Below, piece by piece: positions 24,745 through 34,002 of a DNA stretch of 64,000 bases; within the stretch, counting starts at the first letter, position 1; each line of letters opens with the position of its first letter. The stretch spans positions 51,523 to 115,522 of the forward strand of contig CAMXWF010000008.1 of assembly GCA_947252645.1 (NCBI GenBank), written 5' to 3'. The position numbers and the translations under genes were made by a program. The notes under the pieces were generated by a model that was not told the origin of the DNA, did not search any database, and saw only the letters and a program-made list of their open reading frames with translations. This stretch comes from an uncultured Bacteroidia bacterium. GTDB lineage: Bacteria > Bacteroidota > Bacteroidia > Bacteroidales > CAJPTX01.

Positions 24745-27700
24745 ATGGAAAAAGAAGAAGAGCAGATGGCACGTGAGAAGATGAGTCCAGATTACCTGTT
24801 CGAGGTGAGTTGGGAGGTATGCAACAAGGTAGGTGGGATACATACGGTATTGGCGACGAAGGCGAATGCTGTGGCGAGCCAGATGGAGGGCGTGCACATC
24901 GTTGTAGGGCCAGATATCCTTCGAGATTCAGGGGAAGGTGGGGAGTTTGAGGAGGACAAGCATGCGCTTTGGCCGTGGGTGGAGCAGGCGCAGGCCGGTG
25001 GGCTGCGCATCCGTGTAGGTCGGTGGCGCATTCCGTCGCATCCGCTGGCAGTGCTGGTGGACTACACGACTTTTATCCCACAGAAGGACAGCATCCTGGC
25101 GCGGCTCTGGGAGGAGTACCAGCTGGACTCGCTAGAGGGGCAGTGGGACTACATCGAGCCGCTGCTCTTTGGCTACGCGGCGGGGGTGGCCATAGAGCTT
25201 TTTGTGCGGAATGTGCTGAGCCCTAGCCATCGTGTGGTGGCGCAGTTTCACGAATGGATGACGGGGGCCGGGATATTGTATCTCAAGCGTAGGCTTCCGC
25301 AGGTGGCAACAGCCTTCACGACGCATGCCACGGTGCTAGGGCGCTGCATAGCGGGCAATGGGCTACCGCTCTACGACCAGCTGAATAGCTACGTGCCGCT
25401 ACAGAAAGCCAAGGAGTTCAGGGTGACCTCAAAGCATTCGCTGGAGACGCTTTCGGCGCGCCAGGCCGATGTGTACACCACGGTGAGTGAGATCACGGCG
25501 CGCGAGTGCGAGCGTTTCCACGGGAAGAAGGTGGATTTGTGCACGCCGAATGGTTTTGAGATGGACTTTGTGCCGACGTCGAGCGAGTTCAAGCGTTTGC
25601 GTCAGCAGGCTCGGGCGCGCCTTCTGGGGGTGGCCAATGCGCTGCTGGAGGAGCCGCTGCCAGCCGAGACGCTGCTGGTGGCCACGAGCGGGCGCTATGA
25701 GTTCAAGAACAAGGGGCTGGATCTGTTCATCGATGCCCTGCACACGCTCTCGGAGCAGGAGGCACTGACCCGGCCAGTGGCTGCCTTCATGCTGATCCCC
25801 GCGGGGCAGCAGGGACCCCGTCGGGACGTGCCCGGGCTACTGCCGAATAGCGAGCCGGCCAAGGAGAAGGTGGCCCTGACGGAGCGGCGGATCACGCATT
25901 ACCTCTCAGATAGCCAGCATGACCCGATACTCAATCGCCTCAATGCGCTGGGGATGCAGAACGAGTCCACGTCGCAGGTTAAGATATTCTACGTGCCGTG
26001 CTACCTGAATGGGCACGATGGGGTGTTTGACCTGAGCTACTACGATTTGCTCATCGGGATGGACGTGACGGTGTTTCCCTCGTACTACGAGCCATGGGGC
26101 TACACGCCGCTGGAGAGCTTGGCCTTCCACGTGCCGACGGTGACTACCACCCTGGCGGGCTTTGGTCTTTGGGCCTCAGAGCATGCCGAGAAGATGGGTG
26201 GGGGTCTGCGGGTGCTCAAGCGTACCGATGGTAACTACGCGGAGGTGCAGCAAGAGCTTGCGCAGCGCCTGCTCCGTTTTTCCCAGCATACCCCGGAGGA
26301 GGAGAAGGCTTGTCGAGACGACGCGGCCGCCATGGCGAACATCGCGCTGTGGGACAACCTGCTGCGCTACTACCTGGAGGCGTATTCTCTGGCCTTGGAG
26401 CGGGCCTCAGGTCGGGCGATGCAATTTGCGATTGCGCACCCCGTGCGGGCGCGGAAGAATGAGGATCTGCGGGAGGAGGTGGCGCCGCCCAAGTGGCAGC
26501 GGATGCTTGTGGTAAGGAATATTCCCCATAAGCTTTCGGCCTTGGATGAGATAGCGCACAACCTGTGGTGGTGCTGGCACCCGGAGGCCGAGCAGCTGTT
26601 TAAGTCGATCGATGAGGCGCTGTGGGAGGAATGTGAGAACAACCCGGTCATGCTGTTGGATCGGATCTCCTATCGTCGGCTGGAGTCGCTGGCGGAGGAT
26701 GAGGGGTTCATAGCGCGCCTAGCGGGCCTGAAGGCCCAGTTTGATAGCTACATGCGGGAGAAGCCGGCGGGCGGGAAGGCGCGGATAGCCTATTTCAGCA
26801 TGGAGTATGGTCTACACTCGTCGCTCAAGCTCTACTCCGGGGGGCTAGGAGTGCTGGCGGGAGACTACCTGAAGGAGGCGTCGGATCGGAATATCGACCT
26901 GGTGGCCGTGGGTCTTTTTTACCGTTACGGATACTTTACGCAGCGTCTTTCGCACACGGGTGAGCAGCTGGCCTCCTACAATCATCAGAACTTCACGCAG
27001 ACCCCGGCGCAGGCAGTGCGCGATGGGGAGGGGAAGTGGCTCACGGTGCGCATAGGGCTGCCTGGGCGCGAGGTGCATGCGCGCGTGTGGGTGGTGTACG
27101 TGGGTCGGATACCGCTCTACCTGCTGGACACGGATTTTGAGGACAATCTGGAGCAGGATCGGACGATCACGCACCAGCTGTATGGCGGGGATTCGGAGAA
27201 TCGCTTCAAGCAGGAGATGGTGCTTGGTGTAGGCGGGATGCGGGCGTTGGAGGCCGCGGGGCAGCAAGTGGGGCTTCTGCACCTAAACGAGGGCCACGCA
27301 GCGTTTGCGGCGCTAGAGCGACTACGTCAATGCATGGGCGACAAGCAGCTGGCCTTCGATGAGGCGATAGAGCTCGTGCGGGCCTCTACCCTATTCACGA
27401 CGCACACGCCAGTGCCGGCAGGGCACGATAGGTTTGACGAGACGCTGGTGCGCACCTACATGTCGCACTATCCTGGTCGTTTTACGATAAGCTGGGATCG
27501 GTTCATGTCGTTTGGTCGGATGCATCCTGGGGACAAGCAGGAGAAGTTTTCGATGTCGAACCTGGCGGCGAACCTGAGCGTGGCGATGAATGGAGTGAGC
27601 CTGCTGCACGGCGCGGTGAGCCAGAAGATGTTTGCGGGCCTATGGCCGGGCTACTACCCTTCGGAAACGCATGTGGGCTACGTGACCAATGGGGTGCACT

Positions 27701-29007
27701 ACCCTACGTGGATTGCGGATCTATGGCGGCCTGTGCTCAATCCTACGGGCGACATGGATGCACTGCCTGCGTGGGAGAACGTGGAGAACATCTCCGATGA
27801 GCGGCTATGGGGTATACGGAATAAGCTCCGCGCGCGGCTGATAGAGTCGGTGACGGAGTCGGTGATGTCGGAGGAGGTGCTGAAGTCGCAGTCGCCGGGT
27901 AGCGTGATAGGTATCCGGGACACGCTGCGAGCCGATCACCTGACCATCGGCTTTGCGCGTCGCTTCGCCACCTACAAGCGCGCCCACCTGCTGTTTACCG
28001 ACTTGGATCGACTGGATCGGATAGTGAACAACCCGGATAGGCCGGTGCAGTTTCTCTTTGCGGGCAAGGCACATCCACACGACAAGGCGGGTCAGGATCT
28101 GATAAAGCGTATTTTTGAGATATCGCAGCGGCCGCGTTTTCTGGGGAAGATTTTGTTTTTGCCGAACTACGACATGGCCTTAGCGCACCGTTTGGTGCAG
28201 GGCGTAGACGTGTGGCTCAACACGCCCACACGGCCGCAGGAGGCCTCGGGGACGAGCGGGATGAAGGCGGTGATGAATGGCTGCTTGCATTTCAGCGTGC
28301 TCGATGGCTGGTGGGTAGAGGGCTATGAGCCCGGGGCGGGCTGGGCGCTATCGCAGGAGCGCACCTACAGCAACCAGGCGATCCAAGATGAGCTGGATGC
28401 CGGGGAGATCTATTCGCTCATAGAGAATGAGATAGCACCGATGTTTTACCGTCGGACGGTGGACGGTATTCCGACGGATTGGCTGGGCTACATTCGCCGC
28501 TCGATGGGCCATATTGCGCCGCGCTTTTCCTCCACGCGGATGCAGCAGGACTACTTCGACCGTTTCTACAACCCGATGCAGGGGCGGCTATCGCAGCTGG
28601 AGGCAGACCACAGGCAGCGGCTGTTTGAGCTGGTGGACTGGAAGCAACACATGCTACAGCACTGGGACGCGGTGCAGGTGATCCGTGAGGATCGGATAGA
28701 GATGGGGAAGCAGTCGATAGAGACTGGGAAGCACTACGTGGAGCGTGTGCTGCTGGACTGCGGGCAGATTCGCGCGGAGTGGATAGGTCTAGAGCTGGTG
28801 ACGGCAGACTTGAAGCCTGGGAGCGAGGAGGTGGAGATCCGGCGCTGCGAGCCCTTTACGCTGATCAAGCAGGAGGGCACACGGGCCGAATATGAGGTGA
28901 AGATATCGCCCCTGCAGCCTGGGGCGTACGATTTAGCTATCAGGATGTACGCCACGCACCCGCTACTGCCGCACCGGATGGACTTCAACCTGATGCGGTG
29001 GATATAG
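24745..29007 (+). CDS. bifunctional glycogen synthase / alpha-glucan phosphorylase
   Basis: About 1,420 residues, two enzymes in one chain. The first 590 residues or so are a GT3-type glycogen synthase ('PDYLFEVSWEVCNKVGGIHTVL', 'QFHEWMTGAGILYLK', 'FPSYYEPWGYTPLE'). A DUF3417 linker ('LDEIAHNLWWCWHPEAEQLF') then leads into a GT35 alpha-glucan phosphorylase ('AYFSMEYGLHSSLKLYSGGLGVLAGDYLKEASD'). The pyridoxal-phosphate Lys is in 'EASGTSGMKAVMNG'. A short C-terminal domain follows. Synthesis and phosphorolysis of glycogen are thus physically joined, as in several Bacteroidota. ATG at 24745 or 24766 are the plausible starts; a GTG at 24706 is also in frame. No glgB, debranching enzyme or amylase gene is adjacent. 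Confidence 0.92.
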   Translation: MEKEEEQMAREKMSPDYLFEVSWEVCNKVGGIHTVLATKANAVASQMEGVHIVVGPDILRDSGEGGEFEEDKHALWPWVEQAQAGGLRIRVGRWRIPSHPLAVLVDYTTFIPQKDSILARLWEEYQLDSLEGQWDYIEPLLFGYAAGVAIELFVRNVLSPSHRVVAQFHEWMTGAGILYLKRRLPQVATAFTTHATVLGRCIAGNGLPLYDQLNSYVPLQKAKEFRVTSKHSLETLSARQADVYTTVSEITARECERFHGKKVDLCTPNGFEMDFVPTSSEFKRLRQQARARLLGVANALLEEPLPAETLLVATSGRYEFKNKGLDLFIDALHTLSEQEALTRPVAAFMLIPAGQQGPRRDVPGLLPNSEPAKEKVALTERRITHYLSDSQHDPILNRLNALGMQNESTSQVKIFYVPCYLNGHDGVFDLSYYDLLIGMDVTVFPSYYEPWGYTPLESLAFHVPTVTTTLAGFGLWASEHAEKMGGGLRVLKRTDGNYAEVQQELAQRLLRFSQHTPEEEKACRDDAAAMANIALWDNLLRYYLEAYSLALERASGRAMQFAIAHPVRARKNEDLREEVAPPKWQRMLVVRNIPHKLSALDEIAHNLWWCWHPEAEQLFKSIDEALWEECENNPVMLLDRISYRRLESLAEDEGFIARLAGLKAQFDSYMREKPAGGKARIAYFSMEYGLHSSLKLYSGGLGVLAGDYLKEASDRNIDLVAVGLFYRYGYFTQRLSHTGEQLASYNHQNFTQTPAQAVRDGEGKWLTVRIGLPGREVHARVWVVYVGRIPLYLLDTDFEDNLEQDRTITHQLYGGDSENRFKQEMVLGVGGMRALEAAGQQVGLLHLNEGHAAFAALERLRQCMGDKQLAFDEAIELVRASTLFTTHTPVPAGHDRFDETLVRTYMSHYPGRFTISWDRFMSFGRMHPGDKQEKFSMSNLAANLSVAMNGVSLLHGAVSQKMFAGLWPGYYPSETHVGYVTNGVHYPTWIADLWRPVLNPTGDMDALPAWENVENISDERLWGIRNKLRARLIESVTESVMSEEVLKSQSPGSVIGIRDTLRADHLTIGFARRFATYKRAHLLFTDLDRLDRIVNNPDRPVQFLFAGKAHPHDKAGQDLIKRIFEISQRPRFLGKILFLPNYDMALAHRLVQGVDVWLNTPTRPQEASGTSGMKAVMNGCLHFSVLDGWWVEGYEPGAGWALSQERTYSNQAIQDELDAGEIYSLIENEIAPMFYRRTVDGIPTDWLGYIRRSMGHIAPRFSSTRMQQDYFDRFYNPMQGRLSQLEADHRQRLFELVDWKQHMLQHWDAVQVIREDRIEMGKQSIETGKHYVERVLLDCGQIRAEWIGLELVTADLKPGSEEVEIRRCEPFTLIKQEGTRAEYEVKISPLQPGAYDLAIRMYATHPLLPHRMDFNLMRWI

Positions 29008-29281
29008 CGGGGGTTTGTCCGTCGGGGGCGCCAGCACATCGCGCCACGGGAGCAGACGCTGCGTGGGGGGGGGACGGATGGTGGTCAGTGCCACTATGGC
29101 TAAGCTTGCACGAGGGGGATGCAAGGCGACTTCCAGATGCGGTAGTGGAGAGAGGCGAAAGCTTTCGATGGTCTGGTCAGGGGTGGAGCAAAGGAGCTGG
29201 GGCGAAATCTACGCGGACTCCTGGTGGGTGGCCTCGTTTTTGTAGAGTATGATAGCTGAAGGAGTAAATAGGCTTAAGCCC

Positions 29282-29977
29282 ATGAACAAGAGCGTGACAC
29301 TGTGGTGCGCCCTCTACCTTTTGGCCAGCGTGGCAATTGCGCTGGGCTTTCCCTTGGCCACGCGGGCGCAATCGCTAGACCAGCCCTTGGATGAGCTAGA
29401 TGAAGCCCACCCGCGGGTGAGGGCCTTTGCGCGTAGCATGGCCGATCTGCAGTCATTCAGCGCAGATATCGAGTGCGCCATAGAGACCCCAAGCCTGACG
29501 ACCGAGAAGGGGGTGAAGGGTCGTATTTTGGCGCGGGGCGAATGCTACAAGATCGTCACGCCGGGCTTGGAGCTCTACTCAGATGGGCGGTCGCGTTGGC
29601 AGTACCTGTCGGAGCAGAACGAGGTGACCATAGTGCCACTGGATTCGGTAGAGGCTGCCCCGCTGGACCATCCGTTGCAGCTCTTCAAGCGCTACGCCAC
29701 CTACTTCAAGGTGCGCTACCGCGGAGAGCGCCGTGAATCGGGCAAGACCTATCTGGACTATTCCTTTTACCCACGGAATCTGCGCCAGCCCTACTCGCAG
29801 ATACACCTTGAGGTGCTAGGGGAGGGCTACATTCCCAGCAAGCTCACCTACCGGGGTAAGGACGGCACAACCTACTTGATAACGATGAGGAATTTCAAGA
29901 AGAATGCGCCGATAGCCGAGAGCTTGGAGTTTGATAGCGCACAGCACCCCGGGGTGACGGTGGTCGACCTACGCTAG
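29282..29977 (+). CDS. LolA-like periplasmic lipoprotein carrier
   Basis: 231 residues with an N-terminal signal peptide (core CALYLLASVAIALGFPLA, likely cleavage after TRAQ). The mature part has the LolA/LolB half-barrel pattern: 'VRAFARSMADLQSFSADIECAI', 'KGRILARGECYKIVTPGLELYSDGRSRWQYL' and 'TTYLITMRNFKKNAPIAESLEF'. LolA shuttles lipoproteins from the inner-membrane LolCDE to the outer membrane. The ATG at 29282 is chosen for the signal peptide. Its TAG stop interlocks with that of mazG on the other strand (shared CTAG at 29974-29977). A 274-nt gap upstream holds a run of nine G near 29066 but no clear promoter. Confidence 0.85.
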   Translation: MNKSVTLWCALYLLASVAIALGFPLATRAQSLDQPLDELDEAHPRVRAFARSMADLQSFSADIECAIETPSLTTEKGVKGRILARGECYKIVTPGLELYSDGRSRWQYLSEQNEVTIVPLDSVEAAPLDHPLQLFKRYATYFKVRYRGERRESGKTYLDYSFYPRNLRQPYSQIHLEVLGEGYIPSKLTYRGKDGTTYLITMRNFKKNAPIAESLEFDSAQHPGVTVVDLR

Positions 29978-30786
29978 TGCTCTTGTTCGTGGGGCGGATT
30001 TCTGCGTTTTTTTGCGTCAGCCCAGAGCGATTGCCACTGGTCGAAGGAGAGAGCCTGTAGCGGGAGCTGCTCATCGTTGGCCTGCTGCTCCATGAGGTCG
30101 AAGCGCGCCATAAACTCCCGGTTGGTGTGTTCTAGTGCGGCGGCAGGGTCGATGTGGTAGAGGCGCGCCGCGTTGACCAGCGCAAAGAAGACGTCGCCCA
30201 TCTCGGCTTGCTGTCGTTCGGTCGATTCGGAGGCGAGTGCCGTTTTGAATTCCTCGAGTTCCTCATAGACCTTTGGCCAGATGTCCTCAGGTTGTCTCCA
30301 TTCGAAGCCAGCTGCAGCCGCCTTCTCACTGATGCGCTGGGCCTTTACCAGGGGCGGCAGAGCTTTTGGGACCCCCTCTAGGACGCGTCGATTGCCGCCT
30401 TTTTCCTTCAGCTTTATGGCCTCCCACTGCCTCTCTACCTCCTCTGGGGTGGAGGCCTTTGAGTCTCCAAAGACGTGGGGGTGTCGGTAAATGAGCTTGT
30501 CTTCTAGAGCTTTGCAGACATCGAGCATAGAGAATAGGCCGCGTTCCTGGGCAATAGCCGCATAGAAAAGCACGTGCATGAGGACGTCACCGAGTTCCTT
30601 CTTGAGGCCTTGGACATCCTGCTCGTCGACGGCGGCCGCGAGCTCATAGACCTCCTCGATGGTATACTGGCGCAGCGACTCAAAGGTCTGCTTGCCGTCC
30701 CAGGGGCACTTGGCGCGCAGCTCACGCATGATATCGAGCAGGCGTGCGAAGGCCTCTAATGTTTCTTTTTTTTGATTGTTGCCCAT
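29974..30786 (-). CDS. mazG: nucleoside triphosphate pyrophosphohydrolase
   Basis: 270 residues, the normal two-domain MazG. It hydrolyses (d)NTPs to the monophosphate and pyrophosphate, cleaning the pool and affecting ppGpp-linked responses. Domain 1 has 'LRAKCPWDGKQTFESLRQYTIEEVYELAAAVDEQD' and 'ELGDVLMHVLFYA' with the EExxE/ExxD metal ligands; domain 2 has 'VYEELEEFKTAL' and 'EMGDVFFALVNAARL'. The ATG at 30786 is 13 nt after the stop of the symporter gene, so the two form an operon. Confidence 0.95.
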   Translation of the reverse strand: MGNNQKKETLEAFARLLDIMRELRAKCPWDGKQTFESLRQYTIEEVYELAAAVDEQDVQGLKKELGDVLMHVLFYAAIAQERGLFSMLDVCKALEDKLIYRHPHVFGDSKASTPEEVERQWEAIKLKEKGGNRRVLEGVPKALPPLVKAQRISEKAAAAGFEWRQPEDIWPKVYEELEEFKTALASESTERQQAEMGDVFFALVNAARLYHIDPAAALEHTNREFMARFDLMEQQANDEQLPLQALSFDQWQSLWADAKKRRNPPHEQEH

Positions 30787-30799
30787 AAGGCTAGGTATT

Positions 30800-32251
30800 T
30801 TAGTTTCTTGGGGCCTTGACCCTGGTGAAGGCCAGTAAGGCAAAGACGACGAGAGCATTGAAGAGGAGGAGTTCATAGCCCATGGCGTAGCCCAGGCGCA
30901 TCACTGCGTGCTTGACGATATAGGATAGGGTTGGGCCAGCTAGGGCAGCCAGCGGGACGACCCACTCGCGCGTACGCCATGGGGTAAAAAGGGCTATGGC
31001 ATAGATGCCGAGGATGGGTCCGTAGGTGTAGCCCACTGCGGTGAAGAGGGTGTGGATGATGGAGCCTGAGGAGAGGTGCTGGAAGAGCATTATGAGCGCG
31101 ATGAAGAGGAGGGAGAAGGCCACTTGGACCATCTGCCGTGTGCGTACGCTGCGTAGGCCTGCGCCGGGCCTGATACCTAGTATATCGATGGTAAATGAGG
31201 TGGTGAGGGCTGTAAGGGCGGAGTCGGCCGAGGAATAGGCGGCGGCTATGACGCTCAGGGTGAAGAGAACCCCGACCACAGAGGGGAGCATGGGGCCTAA
31301 GGCCAGCTGGGGGTAGAGGTCGTCGCCGTGAGCAGGGAGGGGAAGGCCGTGGTGCTCTGCGAAGATGACGAGCAGCACGCCTAGGGAGAGGAGGAGCAGG
31401 TTGACCGGGATAAAGGCGTAGCCATAGGCCACCATGTTTTTCCGGGCATCGCGTGGGGACTTGCAGCCGAGGTTTTTCTGCATCATGTCTTGGTCCAGGC
31501 CTGTCATGACGAAGGGGATGATGGCGCCGCTGAGGAATTGCTTGAGGAAGTGGGAACTGCTGCGCCAATCGTTGAACTGGAAGAGCTGGGCTTTGGGGTG
31601 GTGGGCGATTTGTCTGATGGTTTCTAGGAAGCCGAAGTCCATGGACTTGGCCACGAGGTAGATGGTGACGAGGAGGCAGACGAGCATGAGAGCTGTTTGG
31701 AAGACGTCGGTCCAGATGATGGACTGTATGCCTCCTCGGTGGGTGTAGAGCCAAATGAGGGCCACCGTCACTACCACGGTGACGGCAAATGGTACGCCCC
31801 AGTGGCCAAAGACCATGGTGTGGAGCAAGCTTGCGACCACGAAGAGGCGGAGGGCAGCTACCACGGTGCGGGCTAGTAGGAAGAAGGTGGCGCTGGTTCT
31901 ATAGCTTACGGGGCCGAGTCGTGCAGAGAGGTAGGAGTAGATGGTGGGGAGCTTGAGCCGGTAGTAGATGGGGATAAGCACGTAGGCGATGGCGTAGTAG
32001 CCTATGACGTAGCCTAACACCATCTGCATGTAGTGGAAGTTGGAGGTGAGTACCCAGCCTGGCACGGAGATGAAGGAGACACCTGAGAGGGAGACCCCCA
32101 GCATGCCGAAAGCCACGAGGCCCCACGGGGTGTTGCGCTTGCCGATGTAGTAGCCCTCACGCGGCCCCCCGCTTCGAGCTGCCAGATGGGCAATCAGGAG
32201 CAGCAAGGCGAAATAGAGCAGCAACAGGCAGAGGATGAGCTCAGGTTTCAT
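30800..32251 (-). CDS. sodium:solute symporter family protein
   Basis: 483 residues with about 13 membrane helices, of the SSS/SGLT family. Typical blocks: 'EGYYIGKRNTPWGLVAFGMLGVSLSGVSFISVPGW' (helix 1-2 with the unwound substrate region), 'GYVIGYYAIAYVLIPIYYRL', 'TGLDQDMMQKNLGCKSPRDARKNM' and 'AAAYSSADSALTALTTSF' (Na+-site Ser residues in helix 8). It brings a solute into the cell with Na+; the substrate is not identifiable. ATG 32251 opens the first helix; the frame is open further but without homology. mazG follows 13 nt downstream. Confidence 0.9.
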   Translation of the reverse strand: MKPELILCLLLLYFALLLLIAHLAARSGGPREGYYIGKRNTPWGLVAFGMLGVSLSGVSFISVPGWVLTSNFHYMQMVLGYVIGYYAIAYVLIPIYYRLKLPTIYSYLSARLGPVSYRTSATFFLLARTVVAALRLFVVASLLHTMVFGHWGVPFAVTVVVTVALIWLYTHRGGIQSIIWTDVFQTALMLVCLLVTIYLVAKSMDFGFLETIRQIAHHPKAQLFQFNDWRSSSHFLKQFLSGAIIPFVMTGLDQDMMQKNLGCKSPRDARKNMVAYGYAFIPVNLLLLSLGVLLVIFAEHHGLPLPAHGDDLYPQLALGPMLPSVVGVLFTLSVIAAAYSSADSALTALTTSFTIDILGIRPGAGLRSVRTRQMVQVAFSLLFIALIMLFQHLSSGSIIHTLFTAVGYTYGPILGIYAIALFTPWRTREWVVPLAALAGPTLSYIVKHAVMRLGYAMGYELLLFNALVVFALLAFTRVKAPRN

Positions 32252-32401
32252 ACTGCGCGCAGGGAGCGATGCTAGACAGCCCTTGTGCCCCCGTGGGGGT
32301 AGAAGGGTGGCAAATCGGCTGGCAAATATCAGTAAAAAAGTCCAAAGAGCCATGTGGCTTGGTAGCCGGGGGCTACATTAGGAAAAGAGCTGGGGATTAG
32401 C

Positions 32402-32409
32402 TATCTTTG
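32402..32409 (+). promoter_or_regulatory. -7 element TATCTTTG upstream of the DUF4301 gene
   Basis: TATCTTTG 30 nt before the ATG at 32440, in the divergent gap to the symporter gene. The expected -33 position holds TTAG, a weak match. Confidence 0.45.
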
Positions 32410-32439
32410 CCAGGGGTGTGGATTAAATCTAAATAGAGG

Positions 32440-34002
32440 ATGGGGTACGAATTTAGCCGAGCGGATCTGGAGCAGATGGCGCAGATGGGGATAGAGGCGT
32501 CGCAGGTAGAAGAGCAGCTCATGCGCATGCGGACTGGGTATCCCAGCACGAATATCACCTCGGCGGTGACGGTAGGAAGCGGCATCACGCAGGTGGGGGA
32601 GGATGAGATAGACTACTACGTGGGGTACTACGATGAGAATGTGCGGTCGGTGGCCAAATTCGTGCCAGCCTCAGGGGCAGCCACGCGCATGTTCAAGAAG
32701 CAGTTTAAGTACCTCCAAGAGCCGAGCCCTGAGGTAAATCCTTTTGAGGGGCCCATCGGGAGTTACCCATTCAGCACGATACTGCGAAACAATCTCCTGG
32801 TGCAGAACCTCGATCTCTCGGAGCTGGAGCAAAAGGGAGACTATGTGACCATCTTGCACACGCTGCTCGATGGTGACAGGATGAACTACGGGCATATGCC
32901 CAAGGCGCTGATTCCCTTCCACCAGACGGGCAATGGGCGGACGCGACGTCCGCTGGAGGAGCACATGGTAGAGGGGGCGCTCTACGCCCGGAATCCTGAC
33001 GGGCAGGTGGATCTATATTTCACCATCGACCCAGCTTACCAGACCGAGTTCAAGAAGATCTTCGCGCGTGCGCAAGTGCAGCTGGAGCAGGAGTACCATG
33101 TGCAATACAACCTTCACCTGAGCGCGCAGGCCCGCAATACCGACACGATAGCCGCCCGGCCCGATGGCTCGCCCTACCGCGACAAGCAGGGTCGGTTGGT
33201 ATTTCGTCCGGCGGGCCACGGGGCACTGCTCGACAATCTCCAGTCGGTGACCCAGGAGCTAGTATTCATCAAGAATATCGACAACGTAATCCCGGACCAC
33301 CTGAAGTCGGAGACCATACGCTTCAAGAAGGTGCTAGGGGGCATATTGCTGGAGACCCGTAAGCAGATCGGCGAGCGGCTGGAACACCTGAAGCAGCGAG
33401 GGGTGGGCAAGCGGATCTGCAAGGAGATGTACGAGTATTGCCGCAAGCGATTGGGGTGGCGCTTGCCGGTAGGGATCCAGGAGGCCCCACTTGAGATGCA
33501 GCTGGAGTATCTGCGTCGCAACCTTAACCGCCCGCTGCGGGTGTGCGGGGTGGTGCGCAACGAGGGGGAACCGGGCGGAGGCCCGTTCTGGGTGCGAGAG
33601 CGGGATGGGAGCGAGAGTCTACAAATCGTAGAGACGGCGCAGCTCGATGTGAAGGATCAGCGCATACAGCTCCTGTTGGATAAGTCGAAGTACTTCAACC
33701 CCGTGGACTTGGTCTGCTGTTTCCAGAGCTATGCGAGCCGCACGGGAAGCTCGCAGCAGCAGCCATTTGACCTCCATAAATACGTGGACAAGAACACGGG
33801 TTTTATTTCCTCGAAGAGCATAGATGGAGATCCGATACTAGCGCTTGAGTTGCCAGGACTCTGGAACGGGGCCATGGCGCACTGGAATACGATCTTTGTG
33901 GAGGTGCCAAGCATCACCTTTTCCCCGGTGAAGGAGATGACGGATCTCCTGCGGGCCGAGCATCAGCTGCCGAGGACGCTGAGCACTGGGGAGAGCGCCT
34001 AG
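32440..34002 (+). CDS. DUF4301 family protein, nucleotidyltransferase-like
   Basis: 520 residues matching the Bacteroidota family DUF4301. 'FVPASGAATRMFKKQFKYL' near residue 74 looks like the GxGTR nucleotide-binding loop of UDP-sugar pyrophosphorylase-type enzymes. 'MPKALIPFHQTG', 'RPAGHGALLDNLQ' and 'FIKNIDNVIPDH' resemble the uridine and sugar-binding loops of the same fold. The function is unproven; a sugar-nucleotide activity is a fair inference. The ATG at 32440 is preceded by 'AATAGAGG'. Its stop interlocks with tamB on the other strand (CTAG). Confidence 0.82.
   Translation: MGYEFSRADLEQMAQMGIEASQVEEQLMRMRTGYPSTNITSAVTVGSGITQVGEDEIDYYVGYYDENVRSVAKFVPASGAATRMFKKQFKYLQEPSPEVNPFEGPIGSYPFSTILRNNLLVQNLDLSELEQKGDYVTILHTLLDGDRMNYGHMPKALIPFHQTGNGRTRRPLEEHMVEGALYARNPDGQVDLYFTIDPAYQTEFKKIFARAQVQLEQEYHVQYNLHLSAQARNTDTIAARPDGSPYRDKQGRLVFRPAGHGALLDNLQSVTQELVFIKNIDNVIPDHLKSETIRFKKVLGGILLETRKQIGERLEHLKQRGVGKRICKEMYEYCRKRLGWRLPVGIQEAPLEMQLEYLRRNLNRPLRVCGVVRNEGEPGGGPFWVRERDGSESLQIVETAQLDVKDQRIQLLLDKSKYFNPVDLVCCFQSYASRTGSSQQQPFDLHKYVDKNTGFISSKSIDGDPILALELPGLWNGAMAHWNTIFVEVPSITFSPVKEMTDLLRAEHQLPRTLSTGESA

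Noticed and set aside
29060..29080. G-run in the lolA upstream gap as a phase-variable tract
   Set aside because: Nine G's in a non-coding stretch over 200 nt from lolA, without promoter boxes around it; no evidence for switching.
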